NCBI GenBank assembly: GCA_021300355.1
Contig: JAJTEF010000008.1
Span: forward strand, 18,807-82,806
Reading direction: 5' to 3'
DNA length: 64,000 nt
DNA from: Sphingomonadaceae bacterium
Lineage (GTDB): Bacteria > Pseudomonadota > Alphaproteobacteria > Sphingomonadales > Sphingomonadaceae
Below the pieces are notes generated by a model that saw only the letters and a list, made by a program, of their open reading frames with translations, searched no databases and had not been told where the DNA came from. Below, in pieces: positions 32,470 through 43,931 of this stretch; positions within the stretch are counted from its first letter, which is position 1; the number at the start of each line of letters is the position of its first letter. Position numbers and translations under genes: made by a program.

Positions 32470-33678
32470 ATGTCGACTGAAACCGTTACCCAAACCGTAC
32501 CAGAGCTGAAGCTGACTCCGCCCGACCCTGTGCCGACCGTCGCGCCGCAACAGGCGATGGGCTTGGTTCCGGTGACGGATGAACAGCAAAGCAAGCTTGC
32601 GCAGCGCGTTGAAGCCTATGTCGCTGACTTGGTGGCGCAGGATGTGAACAGCCCTGAATTCGGCAAGCGCGTGGACCAGTTGACCAACATGGGCCGCAAG
32701 GAAATTATGGAAGCATCGGCGCAGTCGAACCGCTTCCTCGATAAGCCCATTCGCCGCATGGATGAAAGTTCCGGCGTCGGTGCGGATCTCGCCGAATTGC
32801 GCCGCGTTGTTGAAGATCTGGACCCGTCCAAAAAGGGCAATTTGATGACCAAGCAGAAACTGTTTGGCATCATCCCATTCGGCAACAAGCTGCGCAATTA
32901 TTTCGACAGCTATCAAAGTTCGCAAACGCATATCAGCTCGGTTCTCGCGCGCCTTGGCAATGGCAAGGATGAGCTGTTGATGGACAATGCCGCGATCGAC
33001 GTTGAGCGGCAGAATCTGTGGGTTGCCATGGGCAAGCTGGAACAGATGATTGTCATGTCCAAGCAGTTGGATACGAAACTGGAAGAAAAAGCCGCTGAGC
33101 TTGAACTGTCCGACCCCGCCAAGGCGCGCGCGATAAAGGAAAGCGCGTTGTTCTATGTGCGCCAGCGTACGCAGGATTTGCTGGCGCAAATGGCCGTGAC
33201 GGTGCAGGGTTATCTCGCGCTCGATCTGGTTAAAAAGAACAATGTCGAACTGGTCAAAGGCGTTGACCGCGCATCGACCACCACCGTTGGCGCATTGCGC
33301 ACGGCCGTTACCGTGGCGCAGGCGATGACCAACCAGAGGCTCGTTTTGGACCAGATAATCGCGCTCAACACGACCACTGCGAATATCATCGACAGCACCG
33401 GTCAGTTGCTGCGCGACAATACGGGCCTTATTCATGAACAAGCTGCCGGCGCCACCATCCCGTTGGAAACGTTGAGCCGTGCGTTCCAGAATATTTATGA
33501 CACGATGGATGCCATCGACACCTTCAAGATGAAGGCGCTCGATAGCATGAAGCAAACGTCCGAGGCGCTTGAGAAGGAAGTCGAGAAGTCCAAGGGCTAT
33601 ATCGCACGGGCCGAAGGGCAGGCGCAGGCGACCCAGTCGGTACAGGACAGCGGTTTGCTGTCACTTGAGGTATCGTGA
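32470..33678 (+). CDS. Toxic anion resistance protein, TelA family
   Basis: TelA-like coiled-coil protein (ELRRVVEDLDPSK, LDPSKKGNLMTKQKLFGIIPFGNKLRNYFDSYQSSQTHI). Confidence 0.88.
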   Translation: MSTETVTQTVPELKLTPPDPVPTVAPQQAMGLVPVTDEQQSKLAQRVEAYVADLVAQDVNSPEFGKRVDQLTNMGRKEIMEASAQSNRFLDKPIRRMDESSGVGADLAELRRVVEDLDPSKKGNLMTKQKLFGIIPFGNKLRNYFDSYQSSQTHISSVLARLGNGKDELLMDNAAIDVERQNLWVAMGKLEQMIVMSKQLDTKLEEKAAELELSDPAKARAIKESALFYVRQRTQDLLAQMAVTVQGYLALDLVKKNNVELVKGVDRASTTTVGALRTAVTVAQAMTNQRLVLDQIIALNTTTANIIDSTGQLLRDNTGLIHEQAAGATIPLETLSRAFQNIYDTMDAIDTFKMKALDSMKQTSEALEKEVEKSKGYIARAEGQAQATQSVQDSGLLSLEVS

Positions 33679-33687
33679 CGATATATT

Positions 33688-33756
33688 ACCGTAGCCCTGA
33701 GCCCGTCGAAGGGCGCTTGTCGGCTGGGCGTGCTTCGACAAGCTCAGCACTACGGT
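33688..33756. repeat. 69-bp palindromic repeat, copy 2 (opposite orientation to copy 1)
   Basis: accgtagccctgagcccgtcgaagggcgctt...gggcgtgcttcgacaagctcagcactacggt; its reverse complement aligns to copy 1 at 28441-28509. Confidence 0.9.
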
Positions 33757-33775
33757 GTGCACATCAAGGTACAAT

Positions 33776-34501
33776 ATGAATAGCCCCGCATCCAATTCCG
33801 ACGACATCCTTAACGGCGCGGCGCGGTCGCTGCGCAATGTCCGCTTTGCGCCCATCGGGACGAAGTCGCAGGCGCTGCGCCGCGCACATTTCTGGGGTAA
33901 ACTCAGCAAAGCGACAATGGCGGTCGGTGCTGTTTTAATTGGCGCAGGCATCATCGGCGGCATCATTGGCGGCATCGGTTTTTGGGGCGTGATGATTACA
34001 GCCCTGCTGGTGACAACCGCGGCCTATGTCCTGATGCGCTTTCCGCAAATGCCGATGCCCACGGCGGAGAGCCTTAAGCTGACGGATTTAGGCACATTGG
34101 CGGGAAAAACAGAGATTTGGCTTGAGGCACAGCGTCCTGCATTGCCCGCGCCTGCGGTGTCGTTGATGCAAGATATCGGCGTCCGGTTGGACCAGCTTGC
34201 ACCGCAACTGCAAACGCTCGACGACAATGACCCTGCGGCACGTGAAGTCCGCAAACTTGTGGGGGAGCATCTGCCCGAGCTGATTAACGGCTATAAGCGC
34301 ATTCCCGACAGCCTTCGCCACAAGGAGCATGCCGGAAAGACACCCGCGCAGCAGCTGGTTGATGGCCTGAAGACGATTGACCGCGAAATCGAAACGATGA
34401 CCGGCCAGATTTCGCGCGGTGAGCTCGATAAATTAGCGGTGCGTGGCCGGTATCTTGAAATACGTTACGATAACGCCGCCGAAAATGGTCAGGCTGTGTA
34501 A
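33776..34501 (+). CDS. XpaC-like/TelA-partner membrane protein (hypothetical)
   Basis: Two TM segments followed by a helical cytoplasmic region; directly downstream of telA-like gene. Confidence 0.55.
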   Translation: MNSPASNSDDILNGAARSLRNVRFAPIGTKSQALRRAHFWGKLSKATMAVGAVLIGAGIIGGIIGGIGFWGVMITALLVTTAAYVLMRFPQMPMPTAESLKLTDLGTLAGKTEIWLEAQRPALPAPAVSLMQDIGVRLDQLAPQLQTLDDNDPAAREVRKLVGEHLPELINGYKRIPDSLRHKEHAGKTPAQQLVDGLKTIDREIETMTGQISRGELDKLAVRGRYLEIRYDNAAENGQAV

Positions 34502-34562
34502 TCCCGCAATAATGTAAACGCGGGTCGCTATCGATTGCCCACGACATGCACAGGAAAACGGC

Positions 34563-35639
34563 GTGACCCAACCAAGCTTACAACGCGACATTTTTGGAAC
34601 GCTGGCCAATGGTGAAGCTGTCCACGCGGTGACGCTGACCAATGCCGCCGGCATGTCGGTCAGGATCATCAGCTACGGCGCTTCTATCCAGTCGGTGTGT
34701 GTGCCCGACGCCAATGGCCAGTTTGCGGACGTCACAACGGGCTATGCCGATATTGCGGAATATGTCGCGCAGCGGCAATATTTCGGCGCGACCGTTGGCC
34801 GGGTCGCCAACCGGATTGCCGGCGCGCGTATTGAGCTTGATGGCAAGGTCTACAGCGTTCCCGCCAATGACGGTGTGCATTCGCTGCACGGGGGCGATGT
34901 CGGGTTTGACAAGGTGAACTGGACGGTCATGGCGTGCGACGCAGAGGCGTTATCGGTGACGCTCTCGCATATTAGCCCCGATGGTGACCAGGGATATCCC
35001 GGCACGTTGACGGTTACCGCAACCTATCAATTGCACCCCGAAAATGCGCTGTCGGTGCATTACGAAGCGGTCACCGATGCGCCGACCTGCGTGAACCTGA
35101 CAAACCATGCTTATTGGCATTTGGGCGGGGAGGGGGCTGGCTATGATGCAATGGACCATGTGCTGACGATTGCCGCCGATCAATATCTGCCGGTTGATGC
35201 GACGCTTATTCCAACGGGAGAACGCCGCAGCGTTGTTGCCACGCCATTTGATTTTCGTGAACCCATGCCCATACGCAAATATGTTCGCAGCAACGCGGAC
35301 ATTCAACTAACCCACGGCAGCGGATATGACCATAATTGGGTGGTTGATGAGGAAGTCACGCGCGAACCCCGATTGATGGCACATTTGGAAGATCCAGTGT
35401 CCGGGCGGACGATGACGTTACTGTCCAACCGGCAGGGGCTGCAGTTTTATTCTGGCAATTTCTTTGATGGAACGACGTCGGGAAAGGCAGGCAAAAGCTA
35501 TCGAATCGGCGATGCAATCGCGCTTGAGCCGCAAATGTTTCCGGACGCGCTCAACCAGCCCGCTTTTGCTTCAATTGTTCTTCGTCCTGGGCAAGTCTAT
35601 TCGAATGTGATCATGTGGCGTTTCGGCATCGGCTGGTAG
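34563..35639 (+). CDS. galM: Aldose 1-epimerase
   Basis: YFGATVGRVANRI, HSLHGGDVGFDKVNW, NLTNHAYWHLGG, GLQFYSGNF. Confidence 0.93.
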   Translation: MTQPSLQRDIFGTLANGEAVHAVTLTNAAGMSVRIISYGASIQSVCVPDANGQFADVTTGYADIAEYVAQRQYFGATVGRVANRIAGARIELDGKVYSVPANDGVHSLHGGDVGFDKVNWTVMACDAEALSVTLSHISPDGDQGYPGTLTVTATYQLHPENALSVHYEAVTDAPTCVNLTNHAYWHLGGEGAGYDAMDHVLTIAADQYLPVDATLIPTGERRSVVATPFDFREPMPIRKYVRSNADIQLTHGSGYDHNWVVDEEVTREPRLMAHLEDPVSGRTMTLLSNRQGLQFYSGNFFDGTTSGKAGKSYRIGDAIALEPQMFPDALNQPAFASIVLRPGQVYSNVIMWRFGIGW

Positions 35640-35782
35640 TTTTCTCCGAATATCAAAGGGTAAACAAAGGAAGCCCTAAAAACGCGAGCGCCGCTTGCGC
35701 TCCGATGCCTGTTTTAGATGCAAAACAGGTTGAAATCAGCTATGCATATCCTCTAGCAGAAAATGCATAGTTGGGATGCTCC

Positions 35783-36190
35783 ATGAATTCACTGCTGAAA
35801 GGGGCTGGTGCCCCACCATTTCATTCGTCCTCAAGCATTTTGCTTATCGATGACGAGTATGAAATTCTGCCAGAATATCAGGAGTTTTTCGAACTCGCGG
35901 GGTTCAGAACGTTGACTTGCGCTGATCCCGTTCAAGGTATGGCAATGGTGCTTGAAACGCCCGACATTGCGGTTGTCATCACTGACCTGCGCATGGCGCA
36001 TTTGGATGGCATCAGCATGATTAAAGGCGTGCGCGACGCCCTACCGGAAGGGCGTCATGTGGATTTCATGATTTTGACGGGTGACGCCAGCACGCAGCTA
36101 GGCGACGATTTGGCCGACATTCCCATCTTTCTAAAGCCAGCGGACACGGACGCATTGGTCGCGGCTATCCGCACGGTATTGGTGTGTTGA
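35783..36190 (+). CDS. Stand-alone response regulator receiver protein
   Basis: LLIDDEYE, phospho-Asp VVITDLRM, ILTGDA, FLKPAD; coupled to downstream kinase. Alternative start 35771. Confidence 0.85.
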   Translation: MNSLLKGAGAPPFHSSSSILLIDDEYEILPEYQEFFELAGFRTLTCADPVQGMAMVLETPDIAVVITDLRMAHLDGISMIKGVRDALPEGRHVDFMILTGDASTQLGDDLADIPIFLKPADTDALVAAIRTVLVC

Positions 36191-38889
36191 ACCGCCGCTG
36201 GACCGAATTCCCGGCGACCCGGGATATTCCCAAAACAGAACTTCTGATTGCCCTATTGCTCGGTGTTGTAGGACTTTTCCTGAATATGTTCGAGCTCAAG
36301 CTTGGCTGGGGCATGAACTTTGTACTCGGAAACGTACTGGTATATGCATTTGTGCGCATGCTGGCGCCGCAGTCTCTGGTGCTTGCGGTTTCAGTGTCAA
36401 GTATCGGGTCGATCATCTTGTGGAACCACCCATGGGCTTGGATCGTGTGGGTATGCGAAGCGATATTTATCGCGGTCGTTGCGCGCCGCACCTCACCTGT
36501 CCGCAGCGTCGTCATTTACTGGATAGTGGCAGGCGCGCCTTTGGTGTTCCTATTCTATGGCGGCATCCTGAAAATGGATCAGCTGTCGCTTGCCCTTGTG
36601 GTCGCAAAGCAGGTCGCGAACGGGATATTGAACGTCGTTCTTGGTGAGTTGATTTATGTCTCCCTTCTGAGCGGAAATCCGTTCGGAAAATTCGGACATT
36701 GGCCAAAGCTTAGGGTTGAATGCTTTACGGTCATGTTATTCATGGGAACGGTGCTGATCCCGGCGACGGTGTATATGGCGCTGGATGCGCCGTCGCGTGA
36801 ACGTGCCGCGATGGACGAGGTTAACAGAAACCTTGAATCGCGCATGAGTGTCGCGGACGCAAAGTTAAGTGCGTGGGTCGATTCCCGAACTATGCTGCTG
36901 CGCGGCTATGCAGATAATGGTGCGCTTCCCCCCGGCCAATCCGATGTTCGTTTGCCGAAGGAATTTTCGGCTGAATTTCAAAAAATTGCTGTCTTGCTCC
37001 CCAATCAAAGCCTGGCGGAATTTGCATCGGCTGAAGGTGGTTCGGTTATCGAAGCAACGGCGGCCAAAGCGGATCTATCGCCTTTAACGGACACCCGTGC
37101 GCGCCTGGTCGCGTTAAATCTTGGGCAAGGGCGATCGAATGTCGATTTTGCATTGGTCGTTCCACATGTTCGAAACGGCAAAGCGGACTATATTGTCGCA
37201 ATATTACGTCCGGCAACCTTGCATGACCTTGTCGAAATCCCCGGCCAGCATTTCATGGACAATATTTTTGTGATCAGTCCTGCCCAAGGGACGTTCGCCC
37301 TCACTCATGTCACCACGAACGTGCGCACCCTTGTCGGTTCCATGCCCCAAAGTCAGCAGGCGACTGCAGTTACGAAACCGGTTCTTATAAGTGACGTCGA
37401 TTATAGGCGTGCAATCACTTACGATCTGCGTGACTCGCAAATCGTTCGCGCGGGACCCATCGCTGCGCTGCCTGAATGGCAAGTTGCGTCAGTGCTTCCG
37501 CTTGCACCGGCGGTGCTAAAAGCGCGCAAGGGACAACTGGTTCAATTTGTCGCGCTCATTGCATTTGTTTTTCTGATTGGGCTGCTTGCATCGCGTATGA
37601 GCAAGAAGGCGTCGAAAATATTGCGGCGTGTGTCGCAGTCAGCAGCAGACCTTACACAGTTTGAGGCGGGGAAACCTGCGTCCGACCAGATATTTATTGA
37701 GGAAGTTAGCGAGATTTCGGGAACGATAGCGATTGCAGCGGCTTCGTTCGGTCGCGAGCGTGGTGCGTTGGCAAGCTATCAACGCCGGCTGAACAGCATC
37801 GCGCAGCATGCTCCGATCATCGTCTATGCCGTTGACGTCGCAAATGGCGAAGGGACGGACATGACCTATGTCAGCCCGTCACTTGAACAAATGCTGGGCT
37901 ATTCGACGGCCGAAGGTTTGACGGACAAATGGTGGAGCAGTTCCATTCATCCGGACGACTATGATTACTGCATGGCTGCGTTTAGACATTTGGAGCCGGG
38001 AAAAGTGTACGCGGCTGAATACCGCCTCCGGCACAAAAACGGCCATTATGTCTGGGTATATGACACGCTATCGGTTGAGCCCACGGCGCAGGGGGCAGAG
38101 CAAGAAGCCGTTGGCATCATCATGGATATTTCCGAACGAAAGGCATCCGAGGATCAGCTTTTGCAATCGGACAAGATGGCAAGCCTTGGCCGGATGATTT
38201 CCGGTACCGCGCATGAGCTAAACCAGCCATTGAACTTTATCAAAATGGCAGCATCAAACCTGCGTGAAAACGCGGTTCGGGGGCGCTTGGAAGCGGAAAA
38301 GTTCATTCCCAAGCTTGAAAATGTTCTGGCGCAGGTCGAACGTGCCTCTGCCATATTGCTGCAGATGCGGATATTTGGCCGGACGTCGAAGGAAGCACCG
38401 TCCGCGATCAATATTCAACATACGGTTGAAGCGGCCATCTTAATGGCCGAACCACAGATGGAGCTCGACGGGACACAACTGATCACTGAAGTGAAAGCAT
38501 CCAACATCTACGTTCGGGCGTTACCCGTGATGCTGGAGCAGGTTCTTCTGAACCTGTTCATCAATGCTAATGATGCTATTCATAGTCGGCATGATGTCGG
38601 CGATAGCGCAGAAGGTGAGATAAAAATCACCATTGATCGTAATGAGCGGTCGGCGGTGATCATAGTGGCGGACAACGGCCCCGGTATCCCCCCAGATGTC
38701 TTGCCCAAGATATTCGAACCGTTCTTTACGACTAAGCCGCCCAAGGAAGGTACTGGGCTTGGACTATCGATTAGCTATGGCATCATCCGCGACATGGGCG
38801 GCGTGTTGCGCGCCAAATCGAGCCGCAAAGGCGCACGGTTCATTATCGAACTGCCACTGGCCGATGCCACAGCAACCGAGGCCGCTTGA
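36184..38889 (+). CDS. Membrane PAS-domain sensor histidine kinase
   Basis: N-terminal multi-TM MASE-like region, periplasmic sensor, PAS ([16 protein letters not shown]), His[17 protein letters not shown], HATPase [34 protein letters not shown]; overlaps receiver gene. Confidence 0.9.
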   Translation: MLNRRWTEFPATRDIPKTELLIALLLGVVGLFLNMFELKLGWGMNFVLGNVLVYAFVRMLAPQSLVLAVSVSSIGSIILWNHPWAWIVWVCEAIFIAVVARRTSPVRSVVIYWIVAGAPLVFLFYGGILKMDQLSLALVVAKQVANGILNVVLGELIYVSLLSGNPFGKFGHWPKLRVECFTVMLFMGTVLIPATVYMALDAPSRERAAMDEVNRNLESRMSVADAKLSAWVDSRTMLLRGYADNGALPPGQSDVRLPKEFSAEFQKIAVLLPNQSLAEFASAEGGSVIEATAAKADLSPLTDTRARLVALNLGQGRSNVDFALVVPHVRNGKADYIVAILRPATLHDLVEIPGQHFMDNIFVISPAQGTFALTHVTTNVRTLVGSMPQSQQATAVTKPVLISDVDYRRAITYDLRDSQIVRAGPIAALPEWQVASVLPLAPAVLKARKGQLVQFVALIAFVFLIGLLASRMSKKASKILRRVSQSAADLTQFEAGKPASDQIFIEEVSEISGTIAIAAASFGRERGALASYQRRLNSIAQHAPIIVYAVDVANGEGTDMTYVSPSLEQMLGYSTAEGLTDKWWSSSIHPDDYDYCMAAFRHLEPGKVYAAEYRLRHKNGHYVWVYDTLSVEPTAQGAEQEAVGIIMDISERKASEDQLLQSDKMASLGRMISGTAHELNQPLNFIKMAASNLRENAVRGRLEAEKFIPKLENVLAQVERASAILLQMRIFGRTSKEAPSAINIQHTVEAAILMAEPQMELDGTQLITEVKASNIYVRALPVMLEQVLLNLFINANDAIHSRHDVGDSAEGEIKITIDRNERSAVIIVADNGPGIPPDVLPKIFEPFFTTKPPKEGTGLGLSISYGIIRDMGGVLRAKSSRKGARFIIELPLADATATEAA

Positions 38890-39006
38890 ACCCGTCTGGG
38901 GGTTGGAACCAGATCTTCATGCGGTGTTCCATTGACAGGCAGCGGACTTCACAGCAAAGTGCGAATGACACCGGTTACCTTGGTCAACCCTAAAAGGAAT
39001 GAAGCG

Positions 39007-40589
39007 ATGATCAGCCGCCGCACGAGCCTTTTGCTTTTGGGTTCCACGCCACTGCTGCCTTACGCAGCCCGCGCGCAAGGGTCGGCCGCTACCTCCAGCC
39101 TTGATCCACATGCAGCGATGCGTTGGGCGAAGGGGTTCGAAGGCCAGCGCCGTGCAGATTTGGGCAATGGTCGTTTCCTTAATCCCATTTTTTCGGGCGA
39201 TCATCCCGATCCGTCTTTGGTGTGTGACGGAGAGGATTATTATCTCACTTTCTCCACCTTTGACGCATATCCCGGCATTGTCATTTGGCACAGCCGAGAC
39301 CTTGTGAACTGGCGACCAGTCACCGCTGCGCTAACAAAGCCAATCGGTTCGGTGTGGGCGCCCGATTTGGTGAAACATGACGGCCGTTTCTATTGCTACA
39401 TTCCGGCGCGAACCCCTGAAAAGAAATCGATCTACGTCATCACCGCGGATAAGATCGAAGGGCCGTGGAGCGACCCGGTTGACCTGAATTTGCCCCTGCA
39501 TATCGACCCTGCGCATGTGTTCAGCTATCAGGCGACGGCTTATCGACCGTCGGTTCTGTCGAGCATGTCTACGACCCGTGGCGTTATCCGGAAGAATGGG
39601 TCGTTGAGACATTCGCGCCCGAAGGCCCGAAGATCATGAAGCGCGGTGACTATTGGTATATGACGACTGCGGTTGGCGGCACCGCTGGCCCGCCCACTGG
39701 CCATATGGTCATCATGGCGCGCAGCAAGTCGCTTGCTGGTCCATGGGAAAATTGCCCGCGCAATCCGTTAATCCGCACGATTTCCGCGCGTGAAAAATGG
39801 TGGTCGCGCGGACATGCGACATTGTTCGAAGGCCCGGGCGGAAAATATTGGATGATGTATCATGGCTATGAAAATGGCTATTGGACCTTGGGCCGGCAGA
39901 CGCTGCTTGAGCCCGTAAAATGGGACGCCGATGGCTGGCCGCGTCCATTGGGTGGTGATTTGTCCCGCCCGATTAAGAAGCCGCGGGACATTGGCCCTCA
40001 ACCACATGGCGCGCCATTGTCGGATGATTTTTCGACGGACAAAATGGGTACGCAATGGGCGTTTTATGATCCGGCCAATGAAGAAGCCAATAGGCTGAAA
40101 CGGGTAGGCGGCACCCTGCATATGGCGGCCAAGGGCAAGACGCCGTCAGATTGCGCGCCCTTATGCGCGTTGGTCGGCGATCAGGCGTACCGCGTCATTG
40201 TGGATATTGAAGCCGATCCCGGAGCGGAAGGCGGTATATTGCTGTTCTACAATCGCCGACTTTATGCAGGATTGGGTTTTGGCAGCAAAGGCATCGTCAT
40301 GCATCGCTACGGCCTGCAACGGCCGCGCGGCGCCATTCCAGGACAACGCGACCCCGGCGGCAGCGCTGTGTCAAAACTGTCGATCCGCCTGACGAATGAC
40401 CGCAACATACTGACCATTCACACCAGCGATGATGGCCGGCAGACATGGCGTAAGTTCGACGTCCAAATGGAAGTATCGGGCTACCACCATAATGTCGCTT
40501 ACGACTTCCTTTCGCTGCGTCCAGCGCTCTACGCCGCCGGACAAGGCGAGGTCCGCTTTCGCAATTTCACCTATGAGGCTCTAACGTGA
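39007..40589 (+). pseudogene. Glycoside hydrolase family 43-like protein, frame disrupted
   Basis: First half MISRRTSLLLLGS...IFSGDHPDPSLVCDGEDYYLTFSTFDAYPGIVIWHSRDLVNW; second half ...GDYWYMTTAVGGTAGPPTGHMVIMARS in the -1 frame; VEHVYDPWRYPEEWVVETFAPEGPKIM recoverable from 39550-39640 in the second frame. Confidence 0.8.
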
Positions 40590-41970
40590 CGACTCCATTG
40601 AAACTTCATCCTGACCGGCTGTTCCCGACGGACTCTGCCGTTCGGGATATCGCCCGCCGGCTATATGCCGACGTCGCTGGCTTGCCGATCATCAGCCCAC
40701 ATGGCCATACCGATCCCGAATGGTGGGCGACCGATGCGTCTTTTGGTAATGCTACGGAATTGCTCCTGCATCCCGATCATTACGTCCTGCGCATGTTATA
40801 TTCGCAAGGCGTTCCGCTTGAGGCGCTCGGCATCCGTAACGCCGATGCTGACCCACGCGAAAGCTGGCGGCTGTTCGCCGAACGCTTTCATCTGTTTCGG
40901 GGAACGCCCTCGCGTATGTGGCTCGACTGGGTATTTGCAGAAAGCTTTGGCTTGGATGTTCTATTGTCGGCAGACACGTCAGACCATTATTATGACGCGA
41001 TTACCGCAAAGCTCGAAACCAGTGCCTTCCGGCCGCGGGCATTGTTTGAGCGTTATAATATTGAGGTTATCGCCACAACCGAGAACCCCCTCGACGATTT
41101 GCGCCACCATAAAGCGATACGCGACAGCGGCTGGTCTGGTCGTGTCATAACGGCGTATCGCCCCGATCCGGTTATTGACCCTGAATTCGAAGGTTTTGTC
41201 GATAATCTGAAAACCCTCTCGGCCTTGACCGGTGAGGATTGTTTTGGCTGGACGGGCTATCTGGCCGCGCACCGCCAACGCCGTGCATTTTTTGCATCGA
41301 TGGGGGCGACCTCCACTGATCATGGTCACCCGACCGCGCGTACGGCGGATTTGTCGCCGGCCGAGGTCGAGGCGCTGTTCGCCCGTGTCGTGCGTGGATC
41401 ATGCTCTGCCGCGGATGCAGAATTGTTACCGAAATGGCGGGCATGAGCGTTGACGACGGCTTGGTCATGCAAATCCACCCCGGTGCGTTCCGCAACCACA
41501 ATCCATCGCTGTTCCATCAATTTGGACGCGACAAGGGGGCGGATATTCCGACGACCACTGGCTATGTGCATGAACTGCACCCATTGCTGGCCAAGCATGG
41601 TAACAATGCCGACCTGACGATCATTCTCTTTACGCTGGATGAGACTGCGTACGCGCGCGAATTGGCACCGTTGGCGGGGCACTATCCAGCGCTGAAGCTT
41701 GGGCCCGCATGGTGGTTCCATGACAGCCCCGAAGGGATGCGCCGCTTCCGGAACCAGATGACGGAAACCGCCGGTTTCTATAATACGGTTGGCTTCAATG
41801 ACGACACCCGCGCATTCTTGTCGATACCAGCGCGCCACGATGTTGCCCGCCGGATCGACTGCGGCTTTCTGGCGCAATTGGTTGCCGAACACCGCATGGA
41901 AGAATGGGAAGCAGCTGAGCTTGCGGTGGACCTGAGCTATAATCTGGCCAAAGCAGCGTATAAATTATGA
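40586..41970 (+). pseudogene. uxaC: Glucuronate (uronate) isomerase, frame disrupted
   Basis: N-terminal LPIISPHGHTDPEWWATD and C-terminal TEMAGMSVDDGLVMQIHPGAFRNHNPSLF...ARHDVARRIDCGFLAQLV lie in different frames, joined near 41425. Confidence 0.85.
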
Positions 41971-43324
41971 GGCTTTCTGACGCCAATCTCGCGCATTTGC
42001 CCGTGGCGGTTACACAGCCAGCATATGACCGCAGTGCGCGCGGCGTTGGCATTGTGCATTTCGGTATCGGCGCGTTTCACCGCGCGCATCAGGCCGTTTA
42101 TACCGATGATGCCATGGCCGCAGAGAGCGGTGATTGGGGCATCTTGGGGGTGTCGCTGCGTTCGGCCAATGTGCGCGACCAAATGCGTCCGCAAGACGGC
42201 CTCTATGCGCTCGTCGAACAGAGCGCAGATGGCAGTAAGGTCCGCGTTATCGGTTCGGTTGCAGATGTGATCGTCGCTGCGGAGGAACGCGACCGGCTTA
42301 TTGCTGCCTTGGCCAATCCGGCGTCAGCTTCACCATCACCGGAAAAGGTTATTGCCGCGCGCCGGACGGCGCCATTGACTTTGATGTTGCGGATAGTGGC
42401 TCGGTATATGCCTATCTGGCCGAAGCATTCCGGCAGCGGCGTGACGCCGGATTGCCCGGCCTAACGTTGATGAGCTGCGACAATCTTGCGGGAAATGGCG
42501 CGCAGTTGAAGCGGCTGATGATCGCATATCTCCATCGTCATGCGCCCGAGCTTGTCAGCTGGTTTGAGGAAAAATGTGCGTGCCCATCGACGATGGTCGA
42601 TCGCATCGTTCCGGCAACCACCGAAGCTGACCTGAAGGGCGCCGAGGCACTCACCGGCCTGCGCGATGATGCGATGGTGGTGACAGAGCCGTTCAGCCAA
42701 TGGGTGATTGAAGACAATTTTGCCGGGCCGCGGCCAGCTTGGGAAAAACATGGCGCGTTGATGACATCCAACGTCCACGCTTATGAAGATGCAAAGCTGC
42801 GTCTGCTAAACGGCGCGCATTCCGCGCTTGCCTATTTGGGTTTGAAGCGCGGCCATGAATTTGTGCATCAGGCTATCGCTGATCCTGAATTGGCGGCATT
42901 GGCAAACACATTGATGCGCGACGAAGCAGCGACCAGTCTGGAGCTCTCGCCGGGGCAAGATCTCAACGCATATGCCGACGCATTGATTGCGCGGTTTCAA
43001 AACCCCGCGCTCAACCACCGGCTCATTCAGATTGCGATGGATGGCAGCCAGAAAATCCCCCAGCGCTGGTTGGCAACGCTGGCCAGCCAACAGGCGCGGG
43101 GGAAACGATGCCCGTCTATCCTGACCGCCATCAGCGGATGGCTATGCCATATTCGCGGCGACAATGGCTTTGTCGATGACCCTTTGGCAGAGATTTTAAA
43201 AGCAACATGGACGCAAGCAGGGGCACAGGGCATATCCGCGGCCTTGTTCAGTGCCGGTGGCATAATGGCGAGCGCTTGGACGCCAAGCGAAGCGGAGCTT
43301 CTCGAGATCGAACGTCAATTATAG
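41967..43324 (+). pseudogene. Mannitol dehydrogenase-family protein (fructuronate reductase-like), frame disrupted
   Basis: N-terminal IVHFGIGAFHRAHQAVYTDD; VSFTITGKGYCRAPDGAIDFDVADSGSVYAYLAEAFRQRRDAGLPGLTLMSCDNLAGNG readable only in the -1 frame after about 42322. Confidence 0.85.
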
Positions 43325-43355
43325 ACCATTGCGGCGCGCATAAACCGAGGCTGGA

Positions 43356-43931
43356 TCAGTGCGCACCCCGCTCGGTGGACATCAAGCCCTTGGCGAGTGC
43401 AGCCAGCGCCAAGGCGATGAGCACATGATACACGTGCCACGCCACAGCCTCATCAAGCCACGCTGCGCGTCGGATGAACAACGTATCTGCCAGCATCAGG
43501 GCGCAACCCGCTGGGATAAGCCACGACCGCGCCAAAGGGCCAGGTCGGGCGACTGATGCAAAAAGCATAATCACTAACGCCAACAGGAACACAGGGCCGA
43601 GCAGCGGTTGCGCTAACAAAAAGATCGCGGTCGCCGCGCAAAGGATGAGGGCGATTATCGATATTATGTGTCTATCCGCTGGGCGGAACAGATAGCTGGA
43701 TAATATGGCCACGGCACCCGCAAGGCCCAACAATTGAGACGCACCGGCATGCAAAGCGGCGAGCGCATCCTGCAAACCAGCCCCAAAACGCACCACGCCG
43801 ATAAAGGCAGCTACGCCAAAGCAGGCCATCGCAAATGCCGGTAAATGTCGGCCGTTACGCCAAAGCGCATTGCCAGCAAAAATCGTGACCAACACAATGG
43901 CTGCGTCGGATAAAGCATAATGGGCGGGCAT
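43356..43931 (-). CDS. Hypothetical integral membrane protein
   Basis: 191 aa, multiple TM; TGATG overlap with the desaturase gene upstream. Confidence 0.6.
   Translation of the reverse strand: MPAHYALSDAAIVLVTIFAGNALWRNGRHLPAFAMACFGVAAFIGVVRFGAGLQDALAALHAGASQLLGLAGAVAILSSYLFRPADRHIISIIALILCAATAIFLLAQPLLGPVFLLALVIMLFASVARPGPLARSWLIPAGCALMLADTLFIRRAAWLDEAVAWHVYHVLIALALAALAKGLMSTERGAH

Noticed and set aside
32464-33555. 363-aa ORF antisense to telA-like gene
   Set aside because: His/Arg-rich shadow translation typical of GC-biased antisense frames; sense protein is convincing.
39505-42330. Programmed -1 frameshifting as an explanation of the split GH43/uxaC/uxuB genes
   Set aside because: No slippery heptamer plus stem-loop noticed at the junctions, and residues appear to be missing relative to family expectation, which favours deletions or assembly error.
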